The translations under genes and the position numbers were made by a program. Below the pieces are notes generated by a model, which was not told the origin of the DNA, ran no database searches, and saw only the letters and a list, made by a program, of their open reading frames with translations. Source: Cyanobacteria bacterium OH_PDB_230 (GTDB lineage: Bacteria; Cyanobacteriota; Vampirovibrionia; Gastranaerophilales; Gastranaerophilaceae). Taken from it: 64,000 nt of DNA. Location of the stretch: assembly GCA_023421795.1 (NCBI GenBank), contig JAEZSO010000003.1:310001-374000 (forward strand), written 5' to 3'. Every line of letters begins with the position of its first letter. Position 1 is the stretch's first letter. This document shows, piece after piece, positions 35,001 to 43,724 of this stretch.

Positions 35001-35694
35001 ACATTTCTTATATGCTCAAAACATTCTGTCTCAAAACCTTATGAAAGCCAGTATAAACATAGTTGCTCAAGCAGTAACAGCTAAAAATACAGGATTGTTC
35101 AAATATTTAACTGCAGAAATCAATTTTGGCGGCGGATATGCAAATATCGAAAAAATAGAATCCTCAGGACCAAATATGAGCTTATATTTGACAGGAAAAA
35201 TGAATTTATTGAATAATTGGGCTGACTTGGAAATATTAGGCAAGGTATCTCATGAAGTAACAAGAGTCCTTGGACCATTGGGAGATTTGTCAATTTCAAA
35301 TATCGCCAGCAATATTCCAAAACTCAGCTCAATTCAGCTTCCAAACATTTTCTTCGCAAACTTTAACACTCCTGTTGAACAAAGCACTATAGATAAAATT
35401 CCTGACTTAACTCCAAAAACGGATTTGAAAACTAAGAATTTTACCGTAAAAATTATTGGAAATATCCAAAGTGTTAAATCCGTAAAATCGTTCAAGTGGA
35501 TTGTGCTTGAGTCAGAAATGCCTAAAATGAATTCTTCTCAAAACACTATTCCTGCTGTCATAAAAACTTCTGGTGAACAGAATCAATATGAAAACCGCCC
35601 TGTAAACAATGTCCCAACGGTCCAAAAACAGATAAGAAAACCTGTTGATCAACTTCCGGATTTTTTAAACAATTTGCCTGATGTAATTAATTAA
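32059..35694 (+). CDS. AsmA-like large envelope protein (paralogue 2)
   Basis: 1211 residues, same design as the gene at 6493: N-terminal anchor (~8-30), long beta-strand-rich periplasmic part, and AsmA-like C-terminal region (~890-1090) with KIWGNIDYNLLQAVTSVNL and VLGPLGDLSISNI. Ends in a Pro/Gln-rich tail without the coiled coil of paralogue 1. Probably bridges inner and outer membranes for lipid transport. Begins 15 bases after atpG, so it is likely expressed with the ATP synthase. Its 3' end overlaps a convergent gene by eight bases. Confidence 0.74.
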   Translation: MKHLKRISICIASLFSLFAIVYLFILILAPSVIDINTYKSQIEKSVKESTGLGMSIESISFKPSFNPYFNLYLHHLKLNYPNNENLLKVTDLNVKIKVLPLLFKKIQINEVEVIRPIASVTLYKDCSSSIDKYLNLNNQKTALPFGLSFDEKISKIKIIRYKLKIKDVNYGSPFIVSGDELLISDFDLNKKIHIKTKGSLFYNSFKHIDYDLNLASNILPSENKNGKTKKKLFSESPFISIRKYNLSTKVKANLKIEFNDKNQLINGQVDVNDLTLCIKNKTLSKNNFQLVFNSDTVQITANFFTSLKDKVSISGVFSYGDKKFVDLTVKALDNNLSDLQDFLQACLNSFNVKNNISEVRVTGLADLDFRVKSNLKKIESSGKAKVVNASINSKLYPFKITNINSDISFANNNIRINKANALVNSTPFEIKGFVNDSAEVNINIAGNKLPLAQFAKVFLPVDESSKYQINNGELTFNANIKGKLNKMIIEMNGKLSNIDLLDKKNKLKLSSPLIALKAFSKNNELVGDLSSAAIIINSNASKLPINIRGLKANFDSKDIILIPTSLYFDGSPFIVKGKVSNYTKEPDLDIEYSGKISSISAYKFLSTVTDQKASAKGNLHIVGKVNGKVNKFKLNMQILANKSNYLSYIVIKELLNKSSILNADLLLNDKKLQITDLSFYSLPSDRSLTSDLNENISKSTKVCSVSGNIPDIENIEFNDLKIFVPDSLTFSIMGLNGSEISLKSDLVASGNLHSPALKGNLIVNTLVIPDYSIHSKDMTMTFDSSNIHLKAPDLRIKNSNFDFTANIVPKIDKIIVVKDAVLLSSVFDLNSLSSSFSNIPNSQVAPGIEVPVKILSGKASISKFSTGNTRAENVQSNFTLDNNILKITKITGDAYGGKIWGNIDYNLLQAVTSVNLNGKYLDAAPSVLALTGIKDNIMGKLDFTAKVRMSGFTQSQMMQSLKGHSSFIIRNGQMGTFGKFEHFLYAQNILSQNLMKASINIVAQAVTAKNTGLFKYLTAEINFGGGYANIEKIESSGPNMSLYLTGKMNLLNNWADLEILGKVSHEVTRVLGPLGDLSISNIASNIPKLSSIQLPNIFFANFNTPVEQSTIDKIPDLTPKTDLKTKNFTVKIIGNIQSVKSVKSFKWIVLESEMPKMNSSQNTIPAVIKTSGEQNQYENRPVNNVPTVQKQIRKPVDQLPDFLNNLPDVIN

Positions 35695-37075
35695 CCAACA
35701 CCTTTATTGATTGATAATCCTGAAGCAGCGGCAAATGTTCTTCTTGTATTCTTTCTCCCGGAACGATTAACGGAAGCCCAGGAGGATAATTTATAATTAA
35801 CTCTTTGCTAATTTGTCCAATACAATCTTCTATCTTTACGGTTTTATAGCCTAGGTTAAACATTTTTTGAGGAGAAAATACGACCTTTGGTTCACAGAAT
35901 ACTTGTTTTTTTAGCTCTGTTTCTTCATCTGTGTAACCAAGTTCTTCTTTGCTCTTGGATATATTTTTGCTGATTTTGATAAGCGCTTTTTTTAATTTGT
36001 TCAGTTTCTCTTTTTTTGTGCCGATTCCTGTTAAAAATAAAACCGACTTTTCGTTTGCGAGTTCATCTTCTATTTTATATTTTGTAAACAGAATGTCAGA
36101 CAATTCAAAACCGCTTAGCTCATCAATCCTAACAAGGATTTTTGTTACATCGTTATTTTCTGAAAATACGTGTATATTATCAAACTTTGAAAGTGCTTTT
36201 TTGAATTTATAAATATTTGTAAGAAGTTTAGAGATTTCTTTTTTGCCTTTTTTAGAGTTTAAAAAATCTATGGTGCCTTCAATATTGGAAAGAATAGGAT
36301 AAGAAGGTGATGTTGTATTGATTAAGTTCAATGAATCTTGCACTTTTTCTAAATCGACAAAGCTGTCTTTTGATACATGCATAATCGCACTCGGGTTGAG
36401 CGCTCCGGCTGTCTTGTGCAGCGATTGGATTGTTATATCAGCTTTTGAATATATTGCGGGGATTCCTATTGTTTTATCGAAGTTCCATAATGCCCCATGA
36501 GCTTCATCTACAACAAGGGTTACATTGTTTTGTTTGCAGATTTCAGCTATTTTTGTAATATCTGAAATTACACCTTCATAAGTCGGATTGGTCATTATGA
36601 ATACACTTATATCTTTGTGTTGAGACAAGGCTTGTTCGACATCTTGGGAGTTTATGGGTTTGAAAATCCCCCATTCTTCATTATATTTCGGCATGAGCCA
36701 GATTGGGTAAGCTCCTGTTAAAATAAGCCCATTGTATATTGCTTTGTGGCAGTTTCTTGCGATTAATACTTTTTCGTTTTGAGAAAGAAGAGCCAGCATA
36801 GCAGCCAGAATGCCTGAAGTTGAGCCGTTTGGCAGATAGAAAGAATATTTGCTTTGATAAATTTCTGAAGCCATAAGCTGAGATTCAAGAATCGCTCCTT
36901 CAGGATGTGCAAGATTATCAAAATCTTCTATCTCTGAAAAATCGGACTTGAATACTTTTTGCCCGAGCAGCTTAACACTTTTTGGTGCAACCACCATTCC
37001 TTGGTTATGTGAAGGGGTCGTAAAAAGCGTTCTTTTATTTCTGTTAAATTTTTGAATTAATTTAATTAAACTCAT
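35687..37075 (-). CDS. Orn/Lys/Arg decarboxylase family PLP enzyme
   Basis: 462 residues. Opens TLFTTPSHNQG, then FYLPNGSTSGILAAMLAL, VVDEAHGALWNF (Asp190 and His193 for the cofactor ring) and the Schiff-base QSLHKTAGALNPSA (Lys221). C-terminal domain carries YPPGLPLIVPGERI, characteristic of Orn/Lys/Arg decarboxylases. Lacks the N-terminal wing domain of inducible enterobacterial forms and resembles the shorter SpeA/YaaO-like proteins. Substrate (arginine, lysine or ornithine) cannot be told. Divergent from ligA. Confidence 0.85.
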   Translation of the reverse strand: MSLIKLIQKFNRNKRTLFTTPSHNQGMVVAPKSVKLLGQKVFKSDFSEIEDFDNLAHPEGAILESQLMASEIYQSKYSFYLPNGSTSGILAAMLALLSQNEKVLIARNCHKAIYNGLILTGAYPIWLMPKYNEEWGIFKPINSQDVEQALSQHKDISVFIMTNPTYEGVISDITKIAEICKQNNVTLVVDEAHGALWNFDKTIGIPAIYSKADITIQSLHKTAGALNPSAIMHVSKDSFVDLEKVQDSLNLINTTSPSYPILSNIEGTIDFLNSKKGKKEISKLLTNIYKFKKALSKFDNIHVFSENNDVTKILVRIDELSGFELSDILFTKYKIEDELANEKSVLFLTGIGTKKEKLNKLKKALIKISKNISKSKEELGYTDEETELKKQVFCEPKVVFSPQKMFNLGYKTVKIEDCIGQISKELIINYPPGLPLIVPGERIQEEHLPLLQDYQSIKVLVN

Positions 37076-37114
37076 ATAATTTGTTGTAAGATTTATATTA
37101 ATATCTGAGATGAT

Positions 37115-37120
37115 TATACT
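37115..37120 (+). promoter_or_regulatory. -10 hexamer of ligA, 8 nt from the start codon
   Basis: TATACT at 37115-37120, followed by eight bases and the ligA ATG. No Shine-Dalgarno sequence exists, so the mRNA is probably leaderless. Confidence 0.45.
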
Positions 37121-37128
37121 AAAATTTT

Positions 37129-39141
37129 ATGAATAATGTAAGTTTTTTACAAGCGAAAAAAAGAATAGACGAATTAAAAGAGCAGATTGAAATTCATAAT
37201 AAAGCTTATTATGTTGAAGATAGCCCTCTTATTAGTGATGCAGAATATGATAGGCTATACAGGGAATTAAGAGAATTAGAAGAAAAACACCCTGAATTCG
37301 TGACTAAAGACAGCCCTACTCAAAAAGTGGGGGCAGTAGTTTCTAAGAAATTTTCACCGGTTGCTCACAAGTATAAGCTCTACAGCCTAGATAACTCAAA
37401 TAACTACGCTGAGTTAAGAAAATGGTACGAAAGAGTTAAAAAAGAATATCCAAATGAGAAGGATATAGAACTTGTGGCTGAACTCAAAATAGACGGGCTG
37501 GCAGTTGCGTTAAGTTACCAAAAAGGCGAGCTTATTAGAGGAGCTACACGTGGTGACGGCACTGTTGGCGAAGACATCACAGAGAATTTAAAACAAGTAA
37601 AAGGAATTCCTCATAAGCTGCCAGAACCTATCGATATCGAAGTGAGAGGCGAAGTATACATGCCTGTTTCTTCTTTTGAAAAAGTAAATGAAAATCAAAG
37701 AAATAAGGGACAAAAGGAATTTGCAAATCCCCGCAATGCGGCAGCTGGTTCTCTAAGGCAGTTGGACTCAAAAGTAACGGCGCAACGAGACCTTCACTTT
37801 TTTGCGTATGGTGCCATATTAGAGGCCAAGGGCAGTGAAACAACACACTCTGATTGTTTAAATTTACTCGAAAAATATGGGTTCGGTGTTAACACAAATA
37901 GAGAACAAGTTTTTGGTGTTGATGATGTCATAAAATTTTGCGAATATTGGGAGTACAATAGAGCAAATCTTGATTACGCAACCGATGGCATTGTTGTAAA
38001 AGTAAACAGTATCCATAAGCAAAACGAACTCGGATTCACAGCGAAGGCTCCGAAATGGGCTACTGCGTTCAAGTTCCCGCCTGAAGAAATGTGGACTACA
38101 GTTGAAAATATTGAATTTAGTGTTGGCAAAACGGGCGTAGTTACGCCTGTGGCTCATTTGAAAAGTATTCCATTAGGTGGAACGATTGTTAAAAGAGCAA
38201 GCTTGCATAATTTTGATGAAATAAAAAAGCTTGGCGTAAACATAGGGGATCAGGTTTTAGTCAAAAAAGCAGCTGAGATAATTCCTAAGGTTATTATGGT
38301 TAATTTGTCCAACCGACAAGTTACAGCCGATAAGAACGCAATCGAGCCACCGTCTGATTGTCCTGTTTGTAATGCAGGGCTAGTTAAACCAGAGGGTGAA
38401 GTTGGTTTGTATTGTCCTAACTATTGGGGATGTCCTGCTCAAATAAAAGGACGAATAGAATTTTGGGCCTCTAAAGACGGTATGGATATTGACGGGATGG
38501 GAGAATCCATAGTAGAACAGCTTGTAGATAAAGAGCTTGTAAAAGATGTAGCTGACATTTATTCTTTAACTCAAGAAAAATTAATGACGCTAGATCTGGT
38601 AAAAGAAAAGACAGCCAACAATCTCTTAAAGTCCATAGAAGAAAGCAAAAAACGTTCTCTGGGTAAATTTCTATGTGCGCTTAGTATAAAACATATAGGT
38701 AAAGAAACCGGAGAATTAATTGCCCGAGAATTTCATTCTCTAGAGGCTGTTAGAAATGCTTCAATTGAAGATTTAATAAATATCGAAGGCGTAGGTGAAA
38801 AAGTCGCAAAAAGTATAGTGGACTATTTCTCCGACCCTAAAAACCTTGAAATACTAGAAAAACTTAAAAATTATGGAGTAGAGCCAGAAGGAACTTCTGT
38901 TAAACAGGTTTCTGACAAGCTTGCCGGAAAAAGCTTCGTGATAACAGGTACATTAACAAAACCAAGAGCTGAATACGAGACAGAAATTAAGTCTTTGGGC
39001 GGTAAAGTTTCCTCTAGTGTAAGCAAGAAAACATCTTATCTTTTAGTCGGAGAAAATCCGGGTTCAAAATTTGACAAAGCTACCTCTTTAGGTATTATAA
39101 TATTGAATGAAACAGATTATACTAGACTGATTAATAATTGA
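37129..39141 (+). CDS. ligA: NAD+-dependent DNA ligase
   Basis: 670 residues, full length. Domain Ia with the Tyr-rich NAD-binding start, adenylation motif ELKIDGLAV (Lys120), Zn finger CPVCNAGL...CPNYWGCPAQ (~405-430), helix-hairpin-helix domain with NIEGVGEKVAKSIV (~555), and a C-terminal BRCT domain (~590-670) with GKSFVITGTLTKPRAEYE. Seals Okazaki fragments and repair nicks. The two genes after it follow at 6 and 5 bases. Confidence 0.98.
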   Translation: MNNVSFLQAKKRIDELKEQIEIHNKAYYVEDSPLISDAEYDRLYRELRELEEKHPEFVTKDSPTQKVGAVVSKKFSPVAHKYKLYSLDNSNNYAELRKWYERVKKEYPNEKDIELVAELKIDGLAVALSYQKGELIRGATRGDGTVGEDITENLKQVKGIPHKLPEPIDIEVRGEVYMPVSSFEKVNENQRNKGQKEFANPRNAAAGSLRQLDSKVTAQRDLHFFAYGAILEAKGSETTHSDCLNLLEKYGFGVNTNREQVFGVDDVIKFCEYWEYNRANLDYATDGIVVKVNSIHKQNELGFTAKAPKWATAFKFPPEEMWTTVENIEFSVGKTGVVTPVAHLKSIPLGGTIVKRASLHNFDEIKKLGVNIGDQVLVKKAAEIIPKVIMVNLSNRQVTADKNAIEPPSDCPVCNAGLVKPEGEVGLYCPNYWGCPAQIKGRIEFWASKDGMDIDGMGESIVEQLVDKELVKDVADIYSLTQEKLMTLDLVKEKTANNLLKSIEESKKRSLGKFLCALSIKHIGKETGELIAREFHSLEAVRNASIEDLINIEGVGEKVAKSIVDYFSDPKNLEILEKLKNYGVEPEGTSVKQVSDKLAGKSFVITGTLTKPRAEYETEIKSLGGKVSSSVSKKTSYLLVGENPGSKFDKATSLGIIILNETDYTRLINN

Positions 39142-39147
39142 GGTTAA

Positions 39148-39537
39148 ATGAACAGAAACTATAGAGTGATTAAAATAAACGGGTTTAGAGGCATTATAAC
39201 GGCCTTGTTTGTTGTGTGCTGCTTGGCTACGGGTTTCATTATCTGCCCAGGCTGGGTGTTTATGAATCTTTGGAATTATATTGCTTCCTTTTTTGTTATT
39301 ATGCCTAAAATGGAATTAGTCCATGGGGTTATGTTATGGGCTATTGTTGCTTTGAGCCTATATGCGCTTAACAACAGCAGATGTTTGATAGGGTTTTCCA
39401 CTCCTCCTCAATTGTCCGAAGACCAGATAAAGGATATTGTGACAAGAGTCAAAAACAGTGCAAGCCAAGCCAACCAAATAAATGCAGAGCTATCTGAAAA
39501 AGAAAAATCAGAAACGTTTGATGAAATAAGAAAGTAG
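39148..39537 (+). CDS. Two-span membrane protein of unknown function
   Basis: 129 residues with two hydrophobic segments (~15-35 and ~45-80), then a charged cytoplasmic tail beginning PPQLSEDQIKDIVTRVKNSA. AGG lies seven bases before the ATG. Between ligA and the SIMPL-domain gene, probably one transcript. Not recognised. Confidence 0.62.
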   Translation: MNRNYRVIKINGFRGIITALFVVCCLATGFIICPGWVFMNLWNYIASFFVIMPKMELVHGVMLWAIVALSLYALNNSRCLIGFSTPPQLSEDQIKDIVTRVKNSASQANQINAELSEKEKSETFDEIRK

Positions 39538-39542
39538 GTTTT

Positions 39543-40271
39543 ATGAGGCATTTAACTCTTTTAGGGTTGTTAATGATGAGTTTTTCATTTTTAACGCAAT
39601 TTTGTTATGCGGATGTGCCAGTCAACAAAAATTCAGGTACAATTACCGTGTATAGTACCAAATCTAAGGAGCTAGAGCCTGATACAGCTCAGATGACTTT
39701 TTCAGTCAAAACAACTGCAAAAACTGTAGAGGCAGCCTCTGCCGAAAACAAACTGCTCGCAGGGAAAATAATTTCTTCTGTGAAATCTAAATTGGACCTT
39801 GCTAAAGGTGATACCATCAAGACTTCCGATTTTTCAGTTTATCCCCAGTATTCTTATCCAAAGGACGGAAAGCCAGTATTGGTAGGTTATGAAGTTCAAA
39901 ATTCTATAAATGTCAAAACCAAAAAGGTCTCGAGTGTTGGCAACTTGATTGATGCTGCTATAAAAAGCGGGGCAAATCAGCTTAACAATCTATCGTTTTC
40001 TTTAAGTGATGAAAAAACTTCTTGTGATGATTTGTATGCAGGAGTTGTCAAAGATGCTCAGAGTCAGGCATATGTCATATCAAAAGCATTAAACACAAGT
40101 ATCGCCGGAATAAAAGGCATAAATGCAAACTGCAGCATAGAAAATCCCAATAGAATGTACGGTGCTGTTATGATGAAAGGTGCAGCTGAAAGTTCATCGG
40201 TTTCAACGCCCGTTGAAGCAGGTAAGATAAAAGTTAATGCCACCATAACAGCTGAATTTTATGTTCAGTAA
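39543..40271 (+). CDS. Secreted SIMPL-domain (DUF541) protein
   Basis: 242 residues with a signal peptide ending near CYADVP. Mature part: GTITVYSTKSKELEPDTAQM, then YPQYSYPKDGKPVLVGYEVQ and a Ala-rich KDAQSQAYVISKALN, all typical of the SIMPL/YggE family. YggE-like proteins are periplasmic and linked to oxidative stress tolerance, without known enzyme activity. Confidence 0.85.
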   Translation: MRHLTLLGLLMMSFSFLTQFCYADVPVNKNSGTITVYSTKSKELEPDTAQMTFSVKTTAKTVEAASAENKLLAGKIISSVKSKLDLAKGDTIKTSDFSVYPQYSYPKDGKPVLVGYEVQNSINVKTKKVSSVGNLIDAAIKSGANQLNNLSFSLSDEKTSCDDLYAGVVKDAQSQAYVISKALNTSIAGIKGINANCSIENPNRMYGAVMMKGAAESSSVSTPVEAGKIKVNATITAEFYVQ

Positions 40272-40284
40272 TTAGCTTTTGTTG

Positions 40285-40290
40285 TATAAT
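40285..40290 (+). promoter_or_regulatory. -10 hexamer of hisC, 6 nt from the start codon
   Basis: Perfect TATAAT in the 25-base gap after the SIMPL gene. Only six bases separate it from the ATG at 40297 and no ribosome site is present, so the transcript is probably leaderless. Confidence 0.55.
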
Positions 40291-40296
40291 TTCAAT

Positions 40297-42027
40297 ATGA
40301 TTAAACCTAAAAAATCATTGGAAAATATTAAGGCATACGAAGTTCCGCTTTTTGAAAAAGATTGGGACGTTAAAATTGATTCAAATGAAAATTTATTTGG
40401 GCCATCATCTAAAGTGCTAGACGCCATCAAAAATGTTACTGTAAAAGATATACAGCTCTACCCTTTTTATGGAGAAATAACTCAAAAGATAGCAGAATAT
40501 GTCGGTTTTGAAACAGATAACATCAAAGTTACAAATGGCGCTGATGAAGCCATCTATTCAATATTTCAGACTTATTTAGATGTTGAAGACATTGTGTTGA
40601 CTGTAAAGCCAACATTTGCAATGCCTGTTGTATATTCTAAAATTCTTGGGGCAGAGTTGATTGAAGTCCCGTATTCCAAAAAATGGGAATTCCCTATTGA
40701 GGCATTTTTAAAAGAAATCAACAACCCAAAAATAAAAATTGTGCACCTTACAACACCTAATAACCCTACAGGTGAAACAATTTCAGAAGAAAATATTTTG
40801 AAAATAATAAACAGCTCTAAAGACAAAGTAATTTTGATAGATGAAACATACGGCAATTATTGCAACTCAAATTACAAAAAATTTGTAAATGAATTTGATA
40901 ATGTATTTATAGTTAAATCTTTTTCAAAAGATTTTGCCTTAGCAGGCCTTAGATTAGGTTATATTATCAGCAATTCTGAAAACATAAAAACAATTAAATC
41001 AGTCGTTAGCCCTTTTAGCGTTAATGGAATTGCCGTTAAAGCAGGCATGGCGGCTCTAGAAGATGTTGAATATTTCGAGAAAATAAAAGTAGAAATAGAA
41101 AAGTCCAAAAAAATTCTAAAATCAGGTTTTGAACAATTAGGTGCGGTGGTTTATCCTTCAAGTGCAAACTTTTTGTGCGTGGACTTTAAAGAAAAAGCTT
41201 CTTTTGTCCATAGAAAATTAAAAGAAAATGATGTTATAGTTAAAAAGTTTGCAACTCCTGAGTTGGAAGGCTTTTTAAGAGTTACGGCTCCTAAGCCGCA
41301 AGATGCACAAAAGGTTCTTGATTTTTTAAAGACAAAAAAAACCTTAGCATTTGATATGGATGGGGTTTTGATTGATGCCGGCAAGTCGTACAGGCTAGCT
41401 ATTAAAAAAACTTTTGAGTTTTTCTCCAATAAAGATATCTCTTTTGATAAAATTCAACAGGTCAAGAACCAAGGCGGACTCAACAATGATTGGGATTTAA
41501 CAGAATATTTGTTAAAATCGGAAGGCATAAATATTGAAAAAAAAGATATTATCGAAAAGTTTCAAGATTTTTACTGGGATAATGGTAAGGGGTTTATAAA
41601 CAATGAAGACCTTCTTATTGATAAACAAAAATTAGAACAGCTCTCTAAAGACTATAATCTCGCTATTTTTACAGGACGCCCCAAGCAAGAAGCAATATTT
41701 GCTTTAGAAAAAAATGGCATTTTGGATTATTTCTATCCGATTATAACTATGGATGATCTTCCTTTAGACAAGCAAAAACCTCATACTCTGGGCTTAGAGA
41801 AAATTAAAACGCAGGTAATTACAGATTCTATGTGTTATTTTGGAGACACAATAGATGATATAATTTGCGCTAAGAATTCAAATACTAGTCCTATTGCGGT
41901 TTTACCACCTCAGGATAAATCTCAAGAACTTACCGAAAATCTTGTTCAAAAAGGTGCTATAATTGTTCTTGATAATATAAATGAAATTTCAAAAGCTTTG
42001 GAGATAAATTATGAGATGCAGCTCTAA
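40297..42027 (+). CDS. hisC: Histidinol-phosphate aminotransferase fused to a HAD hydrolase
   Basis: 576 residues. Residues 1-345 are HisC: KIDSNENLFGPS, TTPNNPTGE, IDETYGNYC and the PLP lysine Lys211 in SFSKDFALAGLRLGY. Residues ~348-576 are a HAD domain beginning LAFDMDGVLID (Asp353 nucleophile, Asp355), with GRPKQEAIFALEKNG and CYFGDTIDDI downstream. This HAD group resembles TIGR01548, which I recall from cyanobacteria and haloarchaea. HisC makes histidinol phosphate; a fused phosphatase could remove its phosphate next. That activity is inference. hisB overlaps its 3' end by 17 bases. ATG 40297 is preferred over a TTG at 40279 because HisC homology begins there. Confidence 0.88.
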   Translation: MIKPKKSLENIKAYEVPLFEKDWDVKIDSNENLFGPSSKVLDAIKNVTVKDIQLYPFYGEITQKIAEYVGFETDNIKVTNGADEAIYSIFQTYLDVEDIVLTVKPTFAMPVVYSKILGAELIEVPYSKKWEFPIEAFLKEINNPKIKIVHLTTPNNPTGETISEENILKIINSSKDKVILIDETYGNYCNSNYKKFVNEFDNVFIVKSFSKDFALAGLRLGYIISNSENIKTIKSVVSPFSVNGIAVKAGMAALEDVEYFEKIKVEIEKSKKILKSGFEQLGAVVYPSSANFLCVDFKEKASFVHRKLKENDVIVKKFATPELEGFLRVTAPKPQDAQKVLDFLKTKKTLAFDMDGVLIDAGKSYRLAIKKTFEFFSNKDISFDKIQQVKNQGGLNNDWDLTEYLLKSEGINIEKKDIIEKFQDFYWDNGKGFINNEDLLIDKQKLEQLSKDYNLAIFTGRPKQEAIFALEKNGILDYFYPIITMDDLPLDKQKPHTLGLEKIKTQVITDSMCYFGDTIDDIICAKNSNTSPIAVLPPQDKSQELTENLVQKGAIIVLDNINEISKALEINYEMQL

Positions 42028-42595
42028 AATTAGAAAAACTTTGGAAACAGAGATCAAAATTGATATCAACCTTGATGGCAAAGGTCAGAAAAATATAAAT
42101 ACCGGTATCAAATTTTTTGATCATATGCTAGAGCAACTGGCAATGCATGCTTCTTATGACCTAAATATAGAAGTTGTGTCTCACGACAAAGACAACCATC
42201 ACGTCGTTGAAGACGTAGCAATCACTTTAGGCGCAGCATTGATGGAAGCATTAGGTGACAAAAAAGGCATAAACAGATATGGCGAAAGATTTATCCCGAT
42301 GGATGAGGCTTTAGCGTTATGTGTAATAGATTTGAGCGGCAGAGTTTTTTCAAAAGTAGATGCAAATATCAAAGATGAAAGAACCTCCGACTTTGAGACG
42401 GTTCTTTTGTCTCACTTCTTCTCTAGTTTTGCTCAAGGAAGCTTATCGACAATCCACATAAAATTGCTTGATGGCACAGACACTCACCATATGATAGAAG
42501 CTATCTTTAAGGCGTTTGCAAGGGCATTATCTTTCGCGACTGCAATAAATGCTGATAAAAAAGATGTAATTCCATCAACAAAAGGTTTGTTGTAA
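42011..42595 (+). CDS. hisB: Imidazoleglycerol-phosphate dehydratase
   Basis: 194 residues, monofunctional IGPD. Metal-binding motifs: FFDHMLEQLAMHA, DNHHVVEDVAITLG and DTHHMIEAIFKAFARAL. Dehydrates IGP in histidine synthesis. It lacks the N-terminal HAD phosphatase of enteric HisB, while a HAD domain is fused to HisC just upstream. 17-base overlap with hisC implies coupling. Confidence 0.96.
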   Translation: MRCSSKIRKTLETEIKIDINLDGKGQKNINTGIKFFDHMLEQLAMHASYDLNIEVVSHDKDNHHVVEDVAITLGAALMEALGDKKGINRYGERFIPMDEALALCVIDLSGRVFSKVDANIKDERTSDFETVLLSHFFSSFAQGSLSTIHIKLLDGTDTHHMIEAIFKAFARALSFATAINADKKDVIPSTKGLL

Positions 42596-43504
42596 TTAGT
42601 CTGCTAGGAATTCTTTAAAGAATTTGACAGCTTTATCCCACCCGTTAGAGCCTGTTGCGCTGCCATTGGCGGCAAATTCGCCTTTTACAACATCAATTAT
42701 GACCTTTGATGAATTTTTATCTGAGGTTATATAATCCAGGTTGATATATTCAACATGTTTTAAAACGTCGTCGCTTAGCGAGTTTATGTCATTTTTTGCT
42801 ATTGCTTCTTTTATTGCTTTAGATGCTTCACCAGAATTTTCTTTTAATTTCACTATGATTTTAGGCGCCTTGCCTTCAATGTTTTTTGCTTCTGAAGCTA
42901 GTTTTCTTGTATTATTTAATACTTCTTTTATGACGTCACCGGCTTCATCAGTGACCCTGATATTTGTCTTTTTGACATTGAAAGCTTTTAAAACTTTACT
43001 TTTTGCTAAATCAACGACTTCATCTACATGAGATTTTAAATCAGTCAGGTTTGAAAGGTCTCCTGCGGGTTTGGATAATTTTATTTTTTTTGCAGCGAAA
43101 ATTGTTCCGGCAGTCACCGCTGCTAAAAGCAAAAGGTTTTTGAAAAATCCTCCGCCACCTTGTCCGTTTTTACTGCCGCCACCCAGGCCGGTCGCTCCGA
43201 TTGGAAATGCTTCACTTAAAGCTTCTTTTCTAACGGCATTTTTTTCAGCCAAGTCTTTGTTCATAGAATATTGGTAAATGTCTTGTGGTGGTTCAATAAC
43301 ACCTATAGGGCTTTTTGGAAGAGCCATTGAGTTGTTTTCTTCTTTTGCTGATATTTTTTTTGCAGCAGGTGTAGTTTCAACTGCAACATTTGCGCTCTTT
43401 GCTTCAACAGGAGAAGCAGCGGCTACTGGTGCTGCTTTTGCATCCACTTTTCCTTGTGGAGTAATTATTTGAGGAGGTTGAATATTTGTTACAGGAATTG
43501 CCAT
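42596..43504 (-). CDS. Ala/Pro/Lys-rich protein with one membrane span
   Basis: 302 residues. Residues 1-105 are low-complexity (Pro, Ala, Lys, Val), then GGGSKNGQGGGGFFKNLLLL leads into one span (~122-138). Residues 150-302 are mixed charged helices. AAGGGTG precedes the ATG. Stop abuts the hisB stop. No Sec signal. Unknown family. Confidence 0.6.
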   Translation of the reverse strand: MAIPVTNIQPPQIITPQGKVDAKAAPVAAASPVEAKSANVAVETTPAAKKISAKEENNSMALPKSPIGVIEPPQDIYQYSMNKDLAEKNAVRKEALSEAFPIGATGLGGGSKNGQGGGGFFKNLLLLAAVTAGTIFAAKKIKLSKPAGDLSNLTDLKSHVDEVVDLAKSKVLKAFNVKKTNIRVTDEAGDVIKEVLNNTRKLASEAKNIEGKAPKIIVKLKENSGEASKAIKEAIAKNDINSLSDDVLKHVEYINLDYITSDKNSSKVIIDVVKGEFAANGSATGSNGWDKAVKFFKEFLAD

Positions 43505-43724
43505 TTTATCACCCTTTTTTTGTTGTTTATATAAAGATAAAACAATTTAAAAATTGACTTCTAATTGATTTCTTTTAAGAAAAAGTTAACAAAAATTAAT
43601 AATAATGTTAATATAGAATTTGTACTGTAAACTTTTGTTAATAACACCCCAAGAAAGGCGCAATAAAAAACGTTTACAAGAATTTATATAACATAACTAA
43701 TTTTTGCATGACAAGGAGCATACC

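Noticed and set aside
43585..43641. 9-bp inverted repeat TTAACAAAA...TTTTGTTAA upstream of the GH13 gene
   Set aside because: AT-rich arms with a ~40-base gap are expected by chance in this composition; not convincing as an operator.
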